A DNA stretch of 28,397 bases from an uncultured bacterium (GTDB lineage: Bacteria; Desulfobacterota; Desulfovibrionia; Desulfovibrionales; Desulfovibrionaceae). Position 1 is the first letter of the stretch. Every line of letters starts with the position of its first letter. The stretch lies in the NCBI GenBank assembly GCA_905214305.1, contig CAJMLK010000036.1:1-28397 (forward strand). Direction: 5' to 3'. The notes beneath the pieces were generated by a model, which was not told the DNA's origin, did not search any database, and saw only the letters and a program-made list of their open reading frames with translations. This document shows, in pieces, positions 1 through 7,348 of the stretch. The position numbers and the translations under genes were made by a program.

Positions 1-58
1 ACCAAAGCTGCCGATTGCCGCTTAACATGGCGTTCGAATTTGACGACCTACCTCAGGC

Positions 59-913
59 ATGATAAGCGCCGCAGCCCAGATAGAGGGCGTGGTTGAACGC
101 CTCAATTCTTCCATAAACGACATTGCGGAACAGGTAGACAATACCGGTGGCGCGCTGAGCCACGCCGTGGCCCGGCTGGCCGAAACCGCGACAGCTATGG
201 AAGAAATGAATTCCACCGTGCTTGAGGTTGCCAAAAATGCCGGTGGCGCTGCGGATGTTTCGGCATCGGCCAAGCTCAAGGCTCAGGCCGGTTCCGAGGT
301 GGTGTACAAGGCCGTAGGCGGCATACAGGAAGTGCAGCGCCAGTCCCTTGCCCTCAAGGACGGCATGACCAAGCTTGATGAGCACGCCAGGGCCATCAAC
401 CAGATCATGAGTGTCATTTCCGACATTGCCGACCAGACCAATCTGCTGGCGCTCAACGCGGCCATTGAAGCGGCTCGCGCGGGCGATGCGGGCAGGGGTT
501 TTGCCGTTGTGGCCGATGAGGTGCGCAAGCTGGCTGAAAAAACAATGGCCTCGACCACCGATGTGGGCAATGCCATCCGCGCCATCCAGCAAAGCGCCTC
601 GCAGAGCATTCAGGAAGTGGAGCTGGCCGTGCGCAACATTGCTTCCGCCACGGACTTCTCCAACAAGTCTGGCGAAGCCCTGCAGGAAATCGTGGGCATG
701 GTGGACCAGACCGCAGACGAAGTGCGCGCCATTGCCACTGCCAGCGAGCAGCAGTCCGCCACCAGCGAAGAGATCAACAAGTCCATCGCTGACGTGAACC
801 ACATTGCCGCCACAACCTCCGAATCCATGCAGCTGGCCATGGCCGAGCTTGAGGCCCTGCGCAAGCAGGCCCACAGCCTGGCGGAACTGATCGAACACAT
901 GAAAAACGCCTGA
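59..913 (+). CDS. Methyl-accepting chemotaxis protein, cytoplasmic signalling domain only (probably 5'-truncated)
   Basis: This 284-residue protein is almost entirely an MCP signalling domain, the part that binds CheW and CheA and controls the flagellar motor. The highly conserved hairpin tip is visible at about residues 118-162 (SDIADQTNLLALNAAIEAAR, then GFAVVADEVRKLAE). The flanking helices have MCP heptads, with AETATAMEEMN on the N-terminal side and ATASEQQSATSEEIN on the C-terminal side. No transmembrane helix, HAMP, PAS or sensor domain is present. In related receptors the Met-x-x-Ala-Ala-x-Gln segment lies inside the protein, so this ATG looks like an internal methionine. In-frame stops lie just upstream at 23-25 and 41-43. 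A different frame is open from the window edge and stops at 60-62, overlapping the ATG as ATGA. It is either a front-truncated or frameshifted receptor or a short soluble MCP. The domain is certain; the gene start is not. Confidence 0.85.
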   Translation: MISAAAQIEGVVERLNSSINDIAEQVDNTGGALSHAVARLAETATAMEEMNSTVLEVAKNAGGAADVSASAKLKAQAGSEVVYKAVGGIQEVQRQSLALKDGMTKLDEHARAINQIMSVISDIADQTNLLALNAAIEAARAGDAGRGFAVVADEVRKLAEKTMASTTDVGNAIRAIQQSASQSIQEVELAVRNIASATDFSNKSGEALQEIVGMVDQTADEVRAIATASEQQSATSEEINKSIADVNHIAATTSESMQLAMAELEALRKQAHSLAELIEHMKNA

Positions 914-944
914 TGGCGTCAGGGGCCTGCGGCTCCTTGCCAAT

Positions 945-988
945 AACATCGGCGCCCCTTCCGCTTGTGCGGAAGGGGCGCCGATGTT
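945..988 (+). terminator. 20-bp perfect stem-loop after the MCP gene
   Basis: Positions 945-964 are exactly complementary to 969-988 around a TTGT loop, so the stem is 20 bp and very GC-rich. It begins 32 bases after the MCP stop codon. Only a few T residues follow the stem, so it is not a textbook intrinsic terminator. It sits between two convergent genes (MCP and ychF) and could end transcripts from both sides. Confidence 0.75.
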
Positions 989-1022
989 TATAACCTTTGA
1001 TGCCGCAGTGTATTGCCGCGCA

Positions 1023-1048
1023 AGCATATTGCGCCAGCATATTGCGGC
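1023..1048. repeat. Two-copy 13-bp tandem repeat
   Basis: The unit AGCATATTGCGCC at 1023-1035 is repeated at 1036-1048 with one mismatch (AGCATATTGCGGC). It lies in the intergenic space between the two convergent genes. No function can be assigned. Confidence 0.6.
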
Positions 1049-1070
1049 GGCGTCTGATCACGCTGCCGCA

Positions 1071-1097
1071 AGAGCAGTTTCAAAATCAGAATGCTCT
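1071..1097. repeat. Small AGAGCA...TGCTCT inverted repeat at the ychF stop
   Basis: AGAGCA at 1071-1076 pairs with TGCTCT at 1092-1097, with TTC/GAA pairing further in. The right arm contains most of the TAG stop codon of ychF (complement of 1096-1098). Similar hairpins with the same AGAGCA edges occur at 21730-21756 and, shorter, at 28347-28370, so this looks like one member of a dispersed palindromic family. Confidence 0.55.
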
Positions 1098-2199
1098 AAA
1101 CGTTGAAAAGGAAATGCATGACATCTCCGTCCTTGACCACATATTCTTTGCCTTCCACGCGCAGCACGCCGCTGGCGCGGCAGGCGGCCTCGTTTTCGTG
1201 GCTCATGTAGTCCTGATAGGAGATGACCTCGGCGCGGATGAAGCCGCGCTCAAAGTCCGTATGAATAACCCCGGCCGCCTGAGGAGCCTTCCAGCCCTTG
1301 TGAATGGTCCATGCGCGCACTTCCTGCGGGCCGACCGTAAAGTAGCTGCAAAGTCCCAGAGTTTCGTAGCCGGTGCGAATAATGCGCACAAGACCGCTCT
1401 CGTTAATGCCGTACGAGGACAGCATTTCGGCCTGCTCGGCGTCGGAAAGGCCCTGCAATTCTTCTTCCAGCTTGGCACAAATGCAGGCAAAACCTGCCTG
1501 TCGCCCGGCGGCAAAGGTCTTGAGGGTTTCCACAAAGGCATTGCCTTCGGCCACAGCGTTTTCGTCCACGTTGGCGCAGTAAATAACAGGCTTGGCTGTC
1601 AGAAGGCCCAGTTCACGCCATGATGCAAGAAAAGCCTCGTTGCTTTCCGGCAGGACAAATTCGCGGGCGGCCTTGCCATCATCAAGATGGGTCAGCAGGG
1701 TCTGCATTGTTTCGGCGGCTGCCTTGGCGTCCTTGCTGCCCTTGGACATCTTTTGCAGGCGTTCGAGGCGTTTTTCCACGCTTTGCAGGTCGGCCAGCAA
1801 AAGTTCCGTCTCAATGGTGTCCACGTCACGCAGGGGATCAACGCCGCCGTCAACGTGCGTGATGTTTTCATCCTCAAAGCAGCGCACCACATGCACGATG
1901 GCCGCGCATTCGCGGATGTTGCCCAAAAACTGGTTGCCAAGGCCTTCGCCCTTGCTGGCTCCCCGCACAAGACCGGCAATGTCGATGAAGTCCACGCTGG
2001 CATTGATGGTTTTTTGCGGTTTGGCCTTGTTTGTCAGGTCGCGCAGTCGCGTGTCAGGCACGGCCACCGTAGCCTTGTTCGGCTCGATGGTGCAGAAGGG
2101 GTAGTTGGCGGCCTGGGCGTTCTGGGCCTTGGTGAGGGCATTGAAAAGAGTGGACTTGCCCACGTTGGGCAGACCGACGATACCTATGCTGAGGGCCAT
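1096..2199 (-). CDS. ychF: YchF/Obg-family ATPase
   Basis: This 367-residue protein is a full-length YchF, a ribosome-associated P-loop NTPase of the Obg group that prefers ATP to GTP and is linked to stress responses. The P-loop GLPNVGKST is at residues 9-17 and the Walker B-type DIAGLVRGAS follows. The G4 position reads CANVDE rather than the GTP-specifying NKxD, which matches the family's ATP preference. The C-terminal third has the TGS-type domain (around VRAWTIHKG and IHTDFERGFIRAEV). The start at 2199 was chosen over an in-frame ATG at 2253 because CAGGAG sits just upstream and the protein then begins MALSIGIVGLPNVGKS, as family members do. It is a single gene with its own promoter and is convergent with the MCP gene. 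Confidence 0.97.
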   Translation of the reverse strand: MALSIGIVGLPNVGKSTLFNALTKAQNAQAANYPFCTIEPNKATVAVPDTRLRDLTNKAKPQKTINASVDFIDIAGLVRGASKGEGLGNQFLGNIRECAAIVHVVRCFEDENITHVDGGVDPLRDVDTIETELLLADLQSVEKRLERLQKMSKGSKDAKAAAETMQTLLTHLDDGKAAREFVLPESNEAFLASWRELGLLTAKPVIYCANVDENAVAEGNAFVETLKTFAAGRQAGFACICAKLEEELQGLSDAEQAEMLSSYGINESGLVRIIRTGYETLGLCSYFTVGPQEVRAWTIHKGWKAPQAAGVIHTDFERGFIRAEVISYQDYMSHENEAACRASGVLRVEGKEYVVKDGDVMHFLFNV

Positions 2200-2392
2200 G
2201 CTTTCTCCTGAATTGTCACCAGTCAAGACCCGGCGGGCGTCCGGGCCGCACATGCGCGGCTGCTCCGGAGGGTAATTTCCCGGGTCGGTGTCCGTCTGAC
2301 CTGCCGTTGTGAAGCCGCGTCATTCGCAGGCTGCCTCACGGCAGGGGCTGGCGCGGCGGTGAAAAGTTCAGCGGGCCTTGCCAACACGTCGA

Positions 2393-2414
2393 GGCCCGGC
2401 GCATGCGCCGGGCC
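2393..2414. repeat. Perfect 22-bp palindrome in the ychF leader
   Basis: The 22 bases are identical to their own reverse complement, with centre GCGCATGCGC and flanks GGCCCG/CGGGCC. The palindrome begins 7 bases downstream of the proposed ychF -10 box, so it would form a hairpin at the very 5' end of the roughly 215-base ychF leader. It could stabilise the message or bind a dimeric regulator; neither can be told from sequence. Confidence 0.6.
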
Positions 2415-2420
2415 GGGCTT

Positions 2421-2449
2421 GTTATAGACAGAACGGGCCATCAAGGCAA
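2421..2449 (-). promoter_or_regulatory. Putative sigma70-type promoter of ychF
   Basis: On the minus strand TTGCCT (complement of 2444-2449) is followed after exactly 17 bases by TATAAC (complement of 2421-2426). It points at ychF and implies a 5' leader of about 215 bases. Apart from this promoter and the palindrome at 2393-2414, nothing coding was recognised between 2200 and 2520. Confidence 0.55.
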
Positions 2450-2526
2450 GAACCTTGGTATCCGCTGATCAAATCTTCGATTGACTCAGCTCCATGCCCC
2501 AAAAGGGAAGTCATTTTTTGAAAAGA

Positions 2527-2582
2527 CACAAAAAACGCCCGCTTAAGGGAAACAGTGAATTCTCCTGTTCACGTTTTTTGTG
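2527..2582 (-). terminator. Terminator-like inverted repeat after the FlgO-like operon
   Basis: CACAAAAAACG at 2527-2537 and CGTTTTTTGTG at 2572-2582 are perfect 11-base inverted repeats enclosing a small GTGAA/TTCAC hairpin. This gives T runs on both strands. A second inverted pair, TAAGGGAAAC at 2544-2553 and GTTTCCCTTA at 2624-2633, overlaps it and includes the stop codon of the last operon gene, so two alternative folds are possible. It is the likely end of the minus-strand operon. Confidence 0.5.
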
Positions 2583-2630
2583 CTTCTGCTCGCGCAGGAA
2601 CCACGGGAAGTGCTTTATTCCGCGTTTCCC

Positions 2631-3245
2631 TTACTGCAGGCGGGTATTCACCGAGGGCGTGACGCCCCCCTTGCCTCCGGGCGAAGGGTCGCGCAACAGC
2701 GGCAGTAGATCTTCGGTAATGGGGATCGTGCCGGAACCCATAGCCAGCACTTCGTTGCTGGTGGTGTGGATAAGCCGGATGTTGAAACGTACCTGCTCGC
2801 CGCTGACCACATAGGTTCCGGCCATTATGGCCTGACTTGTGCCAACCTTGCTGGCAAGGCGGTTTACATCGCGCGTAAGGATGAATTCGCCCTTCTTTTT
2901 GTCAAAATAGATGTCGCGTCCCTTGCGCAGTTCCTGAAAGCGGTAGCCTGCATTGATAAGCCAGCGTGACACTTCTTCCATCATCTGCCGGGCAAGGGGC
3001 GAGGCCTCATTGAGGTCATTGAGGTTGGCGGGGGTTGTGCCCATGATCATTATATTGGCGCGGGCCACGGCTTGCTGTGATTTTTTGCTTTCCGCCGGGT
3101 CCGTTCCCGCATAGCGCATCATGAGCTGTTCATCGAGCTGCTTGGCTATTCTGGTGGCCGCCGTGGGCACGTTGCCTGCGGCAGCGGCGGTCAGCGGCAG
3201 CAGCAGGGCCGCCATGACAAGAATGATAACGAGATAAAGCCTCAT
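2631..3245 (-). CDS. FlgO-like exported protein (last gene of operon)
   Basis: This 204-residue protein begins with a Sec signal peptide (hydrophobic residues 4-20, then AAAAG) and has no lipobox. Residues about 58-175 match the pattern of the FlgO family, the outer-membrane motility lipoprotein known from Vibrio. The landmarks are ASPLARQMMEEVSRWLINAG, a basic RKGRDIYFD strand, LTRDVNRLASKVGTSQAIMAGT, and the closing pattern VRFNIRLIHTTSNEVLAMG. The C-terminus is Gly/Pro-rich. The start at 3245 was chosen because it begins the signal peptide and follows GAGG; a longer frame to 3488 only overlaps the upstream gene. It lies 10 bases after its neighbour and shares its fold with the first gene of the operon. 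A periplasmic or outer-membrane role in motility is inferred from family and promoter. Confidence 0.8.
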   Translation of the reverse strand: MRLYLVIILVMAALLLPLTAAAAGNVPTAATRIAKQLDEQLMMRYAGTDPAESKKSQQAVARANIMIMGTTPANLNDLNEASPLARQMMEEVSRWLINAGYRFQELRKGRDIYFDKKKGEFILTRDVNRLASKVGTSQAIMAGTYVVSGEQVRFNIRLIHTTSNEVLAMGSGTIPITEDLLPLLRDPSPGGKGGVTPSVNTRLQ

Positions 3246-3255
3246 GACACGATCC

Positions 3256-3606
3256 TCAGCGCATGGTGCGCAGCAAAAGTTCAATGCCGCCCATTTCTTT
3301 TTCAATGACCTCCAGCTCTTCGGCGGAGCGGCAGGTGGAAAGAGCCTGGGCATAGGATTGCCGGGCCAGCTCAAACCTGCCCTGATCGCGATAGGCGCGG
3401 GCCTGCTTGAGATATTTGGCGCTGATGTTCGGCCCCTGATCAGCCGATCTTTTGGGCTGCCCGGCGTTTTTTTCCGAAGGGCGCTCATAGGTCGAAAGAT
3501 TTTGGGCTACGGCCCGCATGCCGTGCGGCAGGGCCGAAAAAAGAGGCCCCAGAGCCAGAGCGGCCAGAGCAATTCCAAAGATACGCAAGGTGCAATTACA
3601 ACGCAT
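3256..3606 (-). CDS. Small exported protein with a TPR-like helix pair, unknown function
   Basis: This 116-residue protein has an N-terminal hydrophobic segment (about residues 8-26) that looks like a signal peptide. A polar, lysine-rich stretch follows. Residues about 62-92 (SAKYLKQARAYRDQG, then FELARQSYAQAL) have the small/large residue spacing of a single tetratricopeptide repeat. No family was recognised. It sits between the two FlgO-like genes, 15 bases after one and 10 bases before the other, so all three are almost certainly one transcript. The start has GGAAAG upstream. A role as a small periplasmic partner of the FlgO-like proteins is inference from position only. Confidence 0.75.
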   Translation of the reverse strand: MRCNCTLRIFGIALAALALGPLFSALPHGMRAVAQNLSTYERPSEKNAGQPKRSADQGPNISAKYLKQARAYRDQGRFELARQSYAQALSTCRSAEELEVIEKEMGGIELLLRTMR

Positions 3607-3621
3607 GGCTGCTTTCCGGCA

Positions 3622-4326
3622 TTATTTGCCCTGTTTGATGGCGACGTTGCCGCTGCTGATGGAACTGGCCGGCGTGTACAGCGAGGGATACAGGCTGCCG
3701 CGCTGGCCCGAAGGCCTGGCGGCAGACGCTGTGGACACGCTTGAACTTTGTGCCGGTGGCGCGGGTTTCGGGGCCGGAGGGTCTGTTTTGCCCATGCGGG
3801 CCACAATGGGCGTATTGACCAGCACAAGCTGCCCCGTGCGCATGACAAGGCCGTCGGTAGCCCGTACAAGGCGGGCATTGACGAAGGTTGCGTCCTTGTC
3901 CACATAGTAGGTTCCAACCACCAGCGCCGCCCATTTTTGTCCCACGGGAATGACGGCGTTTTCGATCAGGGCCAGATCATCACGCCCGCCGACAACGGCA
4001 ATATTGCCCGTCAGGCGGTATTCACGCGCAGGAAAGCCCCGCTGGTTGAATTCGTAAAACATGGCTTCGCCCATGAGTCTGCCCAGAGGAGAGCTGCGCG
4101 AGGTGTTGTTTTCATCCACAAATGATGTGGGCATGGCAACAAATCCCTGCAAGGCGTCATTGGGCACTGTGGCCAGCATCTGATCCGCCAGCTCGCGGAA
4201 TTTAAGCTTCAGTTCCACGGCATCCATATAGCCGGGATCATTGGCTGTAGGCGGCGCTTTGGAGCAGCCGGGCAGCAGGGACAGCGCAAGGGCGCAGATC
4301 AGTATGGAGCGCAATAAACCGTGCAT
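3622..4326 (-). CDS. FlgO-like lipoprotein (first gene of operon)
   Basis: This 234-residue protein starts with a lipoprotein signal peptide; the lipobox LLPGC places the modified cysteine at residue 21. Residues about 40-172 carry the FlgO pattern: MPTSFVDENN, SSPLGRLMGEAMFYEFNQRGF, a REYRLTG strand, and WAALVVGTYYVDKDATFVNARLVRATDG split over the last strands. The tail (180-234) is Pro/Ser/Ala-rich and probably unstructured. In Vibrio, FlgO is an outer-membrane lipoprotein needed for motility. The start at 4326 has TGAGG upstream and begins the signal peptide. A sigma28-type promoter lies 28 bases upstream of the start, the strongest link of this operon to flagella. Confidence 0.85.
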   Translation of the reverse strand: MHGLLRSILICALALSLLPGCSKAPPTANDPGYMDAVELKLKFRELADQMLATVPNDALQGFVAMPTSFVDENNTSRSSPLGRLMGEAMFYEFNQRGFPAREYRLTGNIAVVGGRDDLALIENAVIPVGQKWAALVVGTYYVDKDATFVNARLVRATDGLVMRTGQLVLVNTPIVARMGKTDPPAPKPAPPAQSSSVSTASAARPSGQRGSLYPSLYTPASSISSGNVAIKQGK

Positions 4327-4354
4327 GGCAACCTCAGATAGTGTTCTGTCATAC

Positions 4355-4381
4355 TTATCGGCCCCCGTCCGGGAAACTTCA
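4355..4381 (-). promoter_or_regulatory. Sigma28 (FliA) flagellar promoter for the FlgO-like operon
   Basis: On the minus strand the sequence reads TGAAGTTT, then 11 bases, then GCCGATAA. The FliA consensus is TAAAGTTT-N11-GCCGATAA, so this matches 15 of 16 positions with exact spacing. The -10 box ends 28 bases from the start codon of the FlgO-like lipoprotein, giving a short leader. The site lies between the divergent FlgO-like operon and ispG and points only at the former. Confidence 0.8.
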
Positions 4382-4553
4382 GTGCAGGGGTGAAAAATCG
4401 GGCGCTTGTCTGCCCCGGTGCAAAAAAACATGCAAAACGCGTTCCAGCCACATGACCGGCTGTCTGCTTGGCTTGCTGCATGAAATAGCTTACAAGACGC
4501 CTTTAAAGGATATGGCGACACAGCGCCGCCACGTTTTTCATCTGGGAGAAGGC

Positions 4554-5624
4554 ATGGGCAGGAATACCAGAGCGATACGCCTTGGCGGCGTTGCCGTGGG
4601 CGGCGGCGCGCCCGTTGTTGTTCAAAGCATGACCAATACGGACACGCGCGATCCACAGGCGACTCTCGGGCAGATAGCCCGTCTGGCGGCCCGTGGCTGC
4701 GAAATGGTTCGTCTGGCCGTGCCCGACGAGGCTGCCGTGGCGGCCCTGCCCGCCATCCGCGCGGGCACGTCCCTGCCGCTTATTGCAGATATACACTTTG
4801 ATCACCGCCTGGCCGTGGGTGCGCTGGAAGCGGGCCTTGAAGGGCTGCGTATCAATCCCGGCAATATCGGCCCCAAGGCGCATGTGGACAGGGTGGTGGA
4901 TGCGGCCAAGGCACACGGTGCGGTCATTCGCGTGGGCGTCAATTCCGGCTCCGTGGAAAAGGACATCCTGCGCAAATTCGGCGGGCCATGCCCTGAAGCT
5001 CTGGTGCAAAGCGCCCTTGGGCATGTACGTCTGCTCGAAGCCCGCGCCTTTTACGATACCAAGATTTCCCTCAAGTCTTCATCCGTGATGGACACCATCG
5101 CCGCCTACCGCCTGCTGGCCGCCGCCTGCGACTATCCCGCCCATATCGGCATTACCGAGGCCGGGGGCCTCATGCGGGGAACGGTCAAATCTGCGGTGGG
5201 GCTGGGCATTCTGCTGCACGAGGGCATTGGCGACACTCTGCGCGTTTCATTGACGGCCGACCCCGCCGAGGAAGTGACCGTGGCCTGGGAAATTTTGCGG
5301 GCGCTGGGCCTGCGTTCACGCGGGCCGGAGATTATTTCCTGCCCCACCTGCGGCCGCACCGAGATAGACCTTTTTTCTCTGGCGCGCGCGGTTGAGGACC
5401 GGCTGGCAACGTCCACCGCCTCCATAAAGGTTGCGGTTATGGGCTGCGTGGTCAATGGGCCGGGCGAGGCGCGCGAGGCTGATCTGGGCGTGGCCGGAGG
5501 CCGCGACAAGGGCATCATTTTCCGCAAGGGCGAGATCATCCGTTCCGTGAAGGGGCAGGAAGCCTTGCTGGCGGCTTTTATGGAAGAACTGCAATCACTG
5601 CTTAACGAAAAGGAAAACATCTAA
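4554..5624 (+). CDS. ispG: 4-hydroxy-3-methylbut-2-en-1-yl diphosphate synthase (GcpE)
   Basis: This 356-residue enzyme reduces the cyclic diphosphate MEcPP to HMBPP, the next-to-last step of the MEP isoprenoid pathway, using a [4Fe-4S] cluster. Cluster ligands are visible: CPTC at residues 263-266, C298 in MGCVVNGPGE, and the unusual glutamate ligand E305. The N-terminal TIM barrel carries VVVQSMTNTDTRD (21-33) and PLIADIHFD (75-83). The start at 4554 was chosen because GGGAG lies 7 bases upstream and the protein then begins like other IspG proteins; an in-frame ATG at 4512 has its AGGA too close. Its stop shares one base with the start of proS (TAATG), so the two are translationally coupled. 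Length is close to the usual 350-375. Confidence 0.97.
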   Translation: MGRNTRAIRLGGVAVGGGAPVVVQSMTNTDTRDPQATLGQIARLAARGCEMVRLAVPDEAAVAALPAIRAGTSLPLIADIHFDHRLAVGALEAGLEGLRINPGNIGPKAHVDRVVDAAKAHGAVIRVGVNSGSVEKDILRKFGGPCPEALVQSALGHVRLLEARAFYDTKISLKSSSVMDTIAAYRLLAAACDYPAHIGITEAGGLMRGTVKSAVGLGILLHEGIGDTLRVSLTADPAEEVTVAWEILRALGLRSRGPEIISCPTCGRTEIDLFSLARAVEDRLATSTASIKVAVMGCVVNGPGEAREADLGVAGGRDKGIIFRKGEIIRSVKGQEALLAAFMEELQSLLNEKENI

Positions 5625-7348
5625 TGCGCTTCAGCTCCTGCTATATTCCCACGCTCAAGGAATCTCCGGCCGATGCGGAAGTGGTCAGCCACAAGCTGCT
5701 GCTGCGGGCGGGCATGGTGCGTCGGCTTACATCCGGCCTGTACATCTATCTTCCCCTGGGCCTGCGGGTGATAAACAAGATCAGCCGCACCGTGCGCGAA
5801 GAAATGGAAAGAGCCGGTTTCCGCGAACTGCTCATGCCCATGGTGCAGCCCGCCGACCTGTGGAAAGAAACAGGCCGCTGGGAACATTATGGCAAGGAGC
5901 TGCTGCGCTTCAAGGACAGGAATGAGCGCGAATACTGCCTCGGACCCACCCACGAAGAAGTCATCACCGACCTTGTGCGCGGCGAGGTGCGTTCCTACCG
6001 CCAGCTTCCTGTGCGCCTGTATCAGATCCAGACCAAGTTCCGCGACGAGATACGCCCCCGCTTCGGGCTTATGCGCGGACGCGAATTTGTGATGAAGGAC
6101 GGCTATTCTTTTGACGCCACCACCCAGGGGGCCGAAGAAAGCTACAAAAGCATGTACGACGCCTACATGCGCATTTTCAGCCGTCTTGGCCTGCGTTTTC
6201 GCGCTGTTGAGGCCGACACCGGCTCCATCGGCGGTAACTTTTCCCATGAATTCATGGTGCTGGCCGACACGGGCGAAGACACCATCGCCTTCTGTCACGA
6301 CTGCGAATACGCCGCCAACGTGGAGCGGGCCGAGGTTGTCTGGCGGGGCAGCCCCGCTGCGGGCCATTGCCCGGCCATGGAAAAAATCGCCACACCCGGC
6401 GCGCACAGCGTGGAAGAGCTGACGGCCCTCCTGGGGGTTCCCGCCAGCGCCATCGTCAAGACCATGCTTTTCAAGGTGGACGGCCAGACGGTGGCCGTGC
6501 TTGTGCGCGGCGACCGTGAAGTCAACGATATCAAGCTCAAGAACCTGCTCAAGGCACAGGATGTGGAACTGGCTGACGCCGCAACGGTGCAGGCCGTCAC
6601 ATGTGCCCCTGTGGGTTTTGCCGGGCCTGTGGCTCTTGACGTGCCTGTCTATGCCGACGCCGAGCTTCAGGGCGGCACGGACTATGTGGTGGGGGCCAAT
6701 GCGGCTGACGCCCACCTGAAGCATGTGGACCTTGCCCGCGACACTGCGGTGACCGCCTGGGCGGACCTGCGCGTCATCACCTCAGATGATCAGTGCCCCC
6801 GCTGCGGCGGGCGCATGGAGCTGACCCGGGGTATCGAGGTTGGGCACATTTTCATGCTCGGCCTCAAGTACAGCGAAGCCATGCACGCTGTTTTCCTGGA
6901 CGAGAACGGCAAGGAGCAGACCATGATCATGGGCTGCTACGGCATCGGCGTTTCCCGTGTGGCCGCGGCTGCCATTGAGCAGAATCACGACGAAAACGGC
7001 ATTGTTTTCCCGCCGCCGGTGGCTCCGTTCGAATGCGTGCTGCTCAATCTTGACCCCCGCAGCGAAGAGGTCAACGCCAAGGTTGAAGAAATCTACGCCC
7101 TGCTGCAGGGCATGGGCGTCGAAGTGCTGCTGGACGACCGCGAAGAGCGCCCCGGCGTCAAATTCAAGGACGCCGACCTGCTGGGCATTCCCATGCAGCT
7201 TGTGGTCGGTGGCAAGGGCCTTGGCCGTGGTATTGTGGAATGCAAGGACCGCCGCACGGGCGAAAAGGGCGAACTTTCCGCCACCAGTCTGGAGCAGGAT
7301 TTTGCCGCATGGGCTGAAAAAGTCCGGCAGGGCTGGATCAGCCGCTAG
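5624..7348 (+). CDS. proS: Prolyl-tRNA synthetase, bacterial type
   Basis: This 574-residue class II aminoacyl-tRNA synthetase charges tRNA-Pro. Motif 2 is seen around residues 139-164 (FRDEIRPRFGLMRGREFVMK) and motif 3 at 437-446 (GCYGIGVSRV). Between them, at about 225-405, is the INS editing domain that removes mischarged alanine, including VNDIKLKNLL. The C-terminal anticodon-binding domain contains DDREERPGVKFKDADLLGIP. Length equals that of typical bacterial ProRS with the editing domain. It overlaps the ispG stop by one base. Its own TAG stop is part of the CTAG at the left edge of the inverted-repeat element 7345-7497. Confidence 0.98.
   Translation: MRFSSCYIPTLKESPADAEVVSHKLLLRAGMVRRLTSGLYIYLPLGLRVINKISRTVREEMERAGFRELLMPMVQPADLWKETGRWEHYGKELLRFKDRNEREYCLGPTHEEVITDLVRGEVRSYRQLPVRLYQIQTKFRDEIRPRFGLMRGREFVMKDGYSFDATTQGAEESYKSMYDAYMRIFSRLGLRFRAVEADTGSIGGNFSHEFMVLADTGEDTIAFCHDCEYAANVERAEVVWRGSPAAGHCPAMEKIATPGAHSVEELTALLGVPASAIVKTMLFKVDGQTVAVLVRGDREVNDIKLKNLLKAQDVELADAATVQAVTCAPVGFAGPVALDVPVYADAELQGGTDYVVGANAADAHLKHVDLARDTAVTAWADLRVITSDDQCPRCGGRMELTRGIEVGHIFMLGLKYSEAMHAVFLDENGKEQTMIMGCYGIGVSRVAAAAIEQNHDENGIVFPPPVAPFECVLLNLDPRSEEVNAKVEEIYALLQGMGVEVLLDDREERPGVKFKDADLLGIPMQLVVGGKGLGRGIVECKDRRTGEKGELSATSLEQDFAAWAEKVRQGWISR

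Noticed and set aside
53..1027. Long minus-strand open frame of 324 codons opposite the MCP gene
   Set aside because: It is rich in His/Gly and has no domain. It is the antisense shadow of a clear MCP domain in GC-rich DNA.
4341..4553. Longer N-terminus for IspG starting at 4341 or 4512
   Set aside because: The extra residues are not part of the family, the ribosome-binding site fits 4554, and the region holds the divergent sigma28 promoter.
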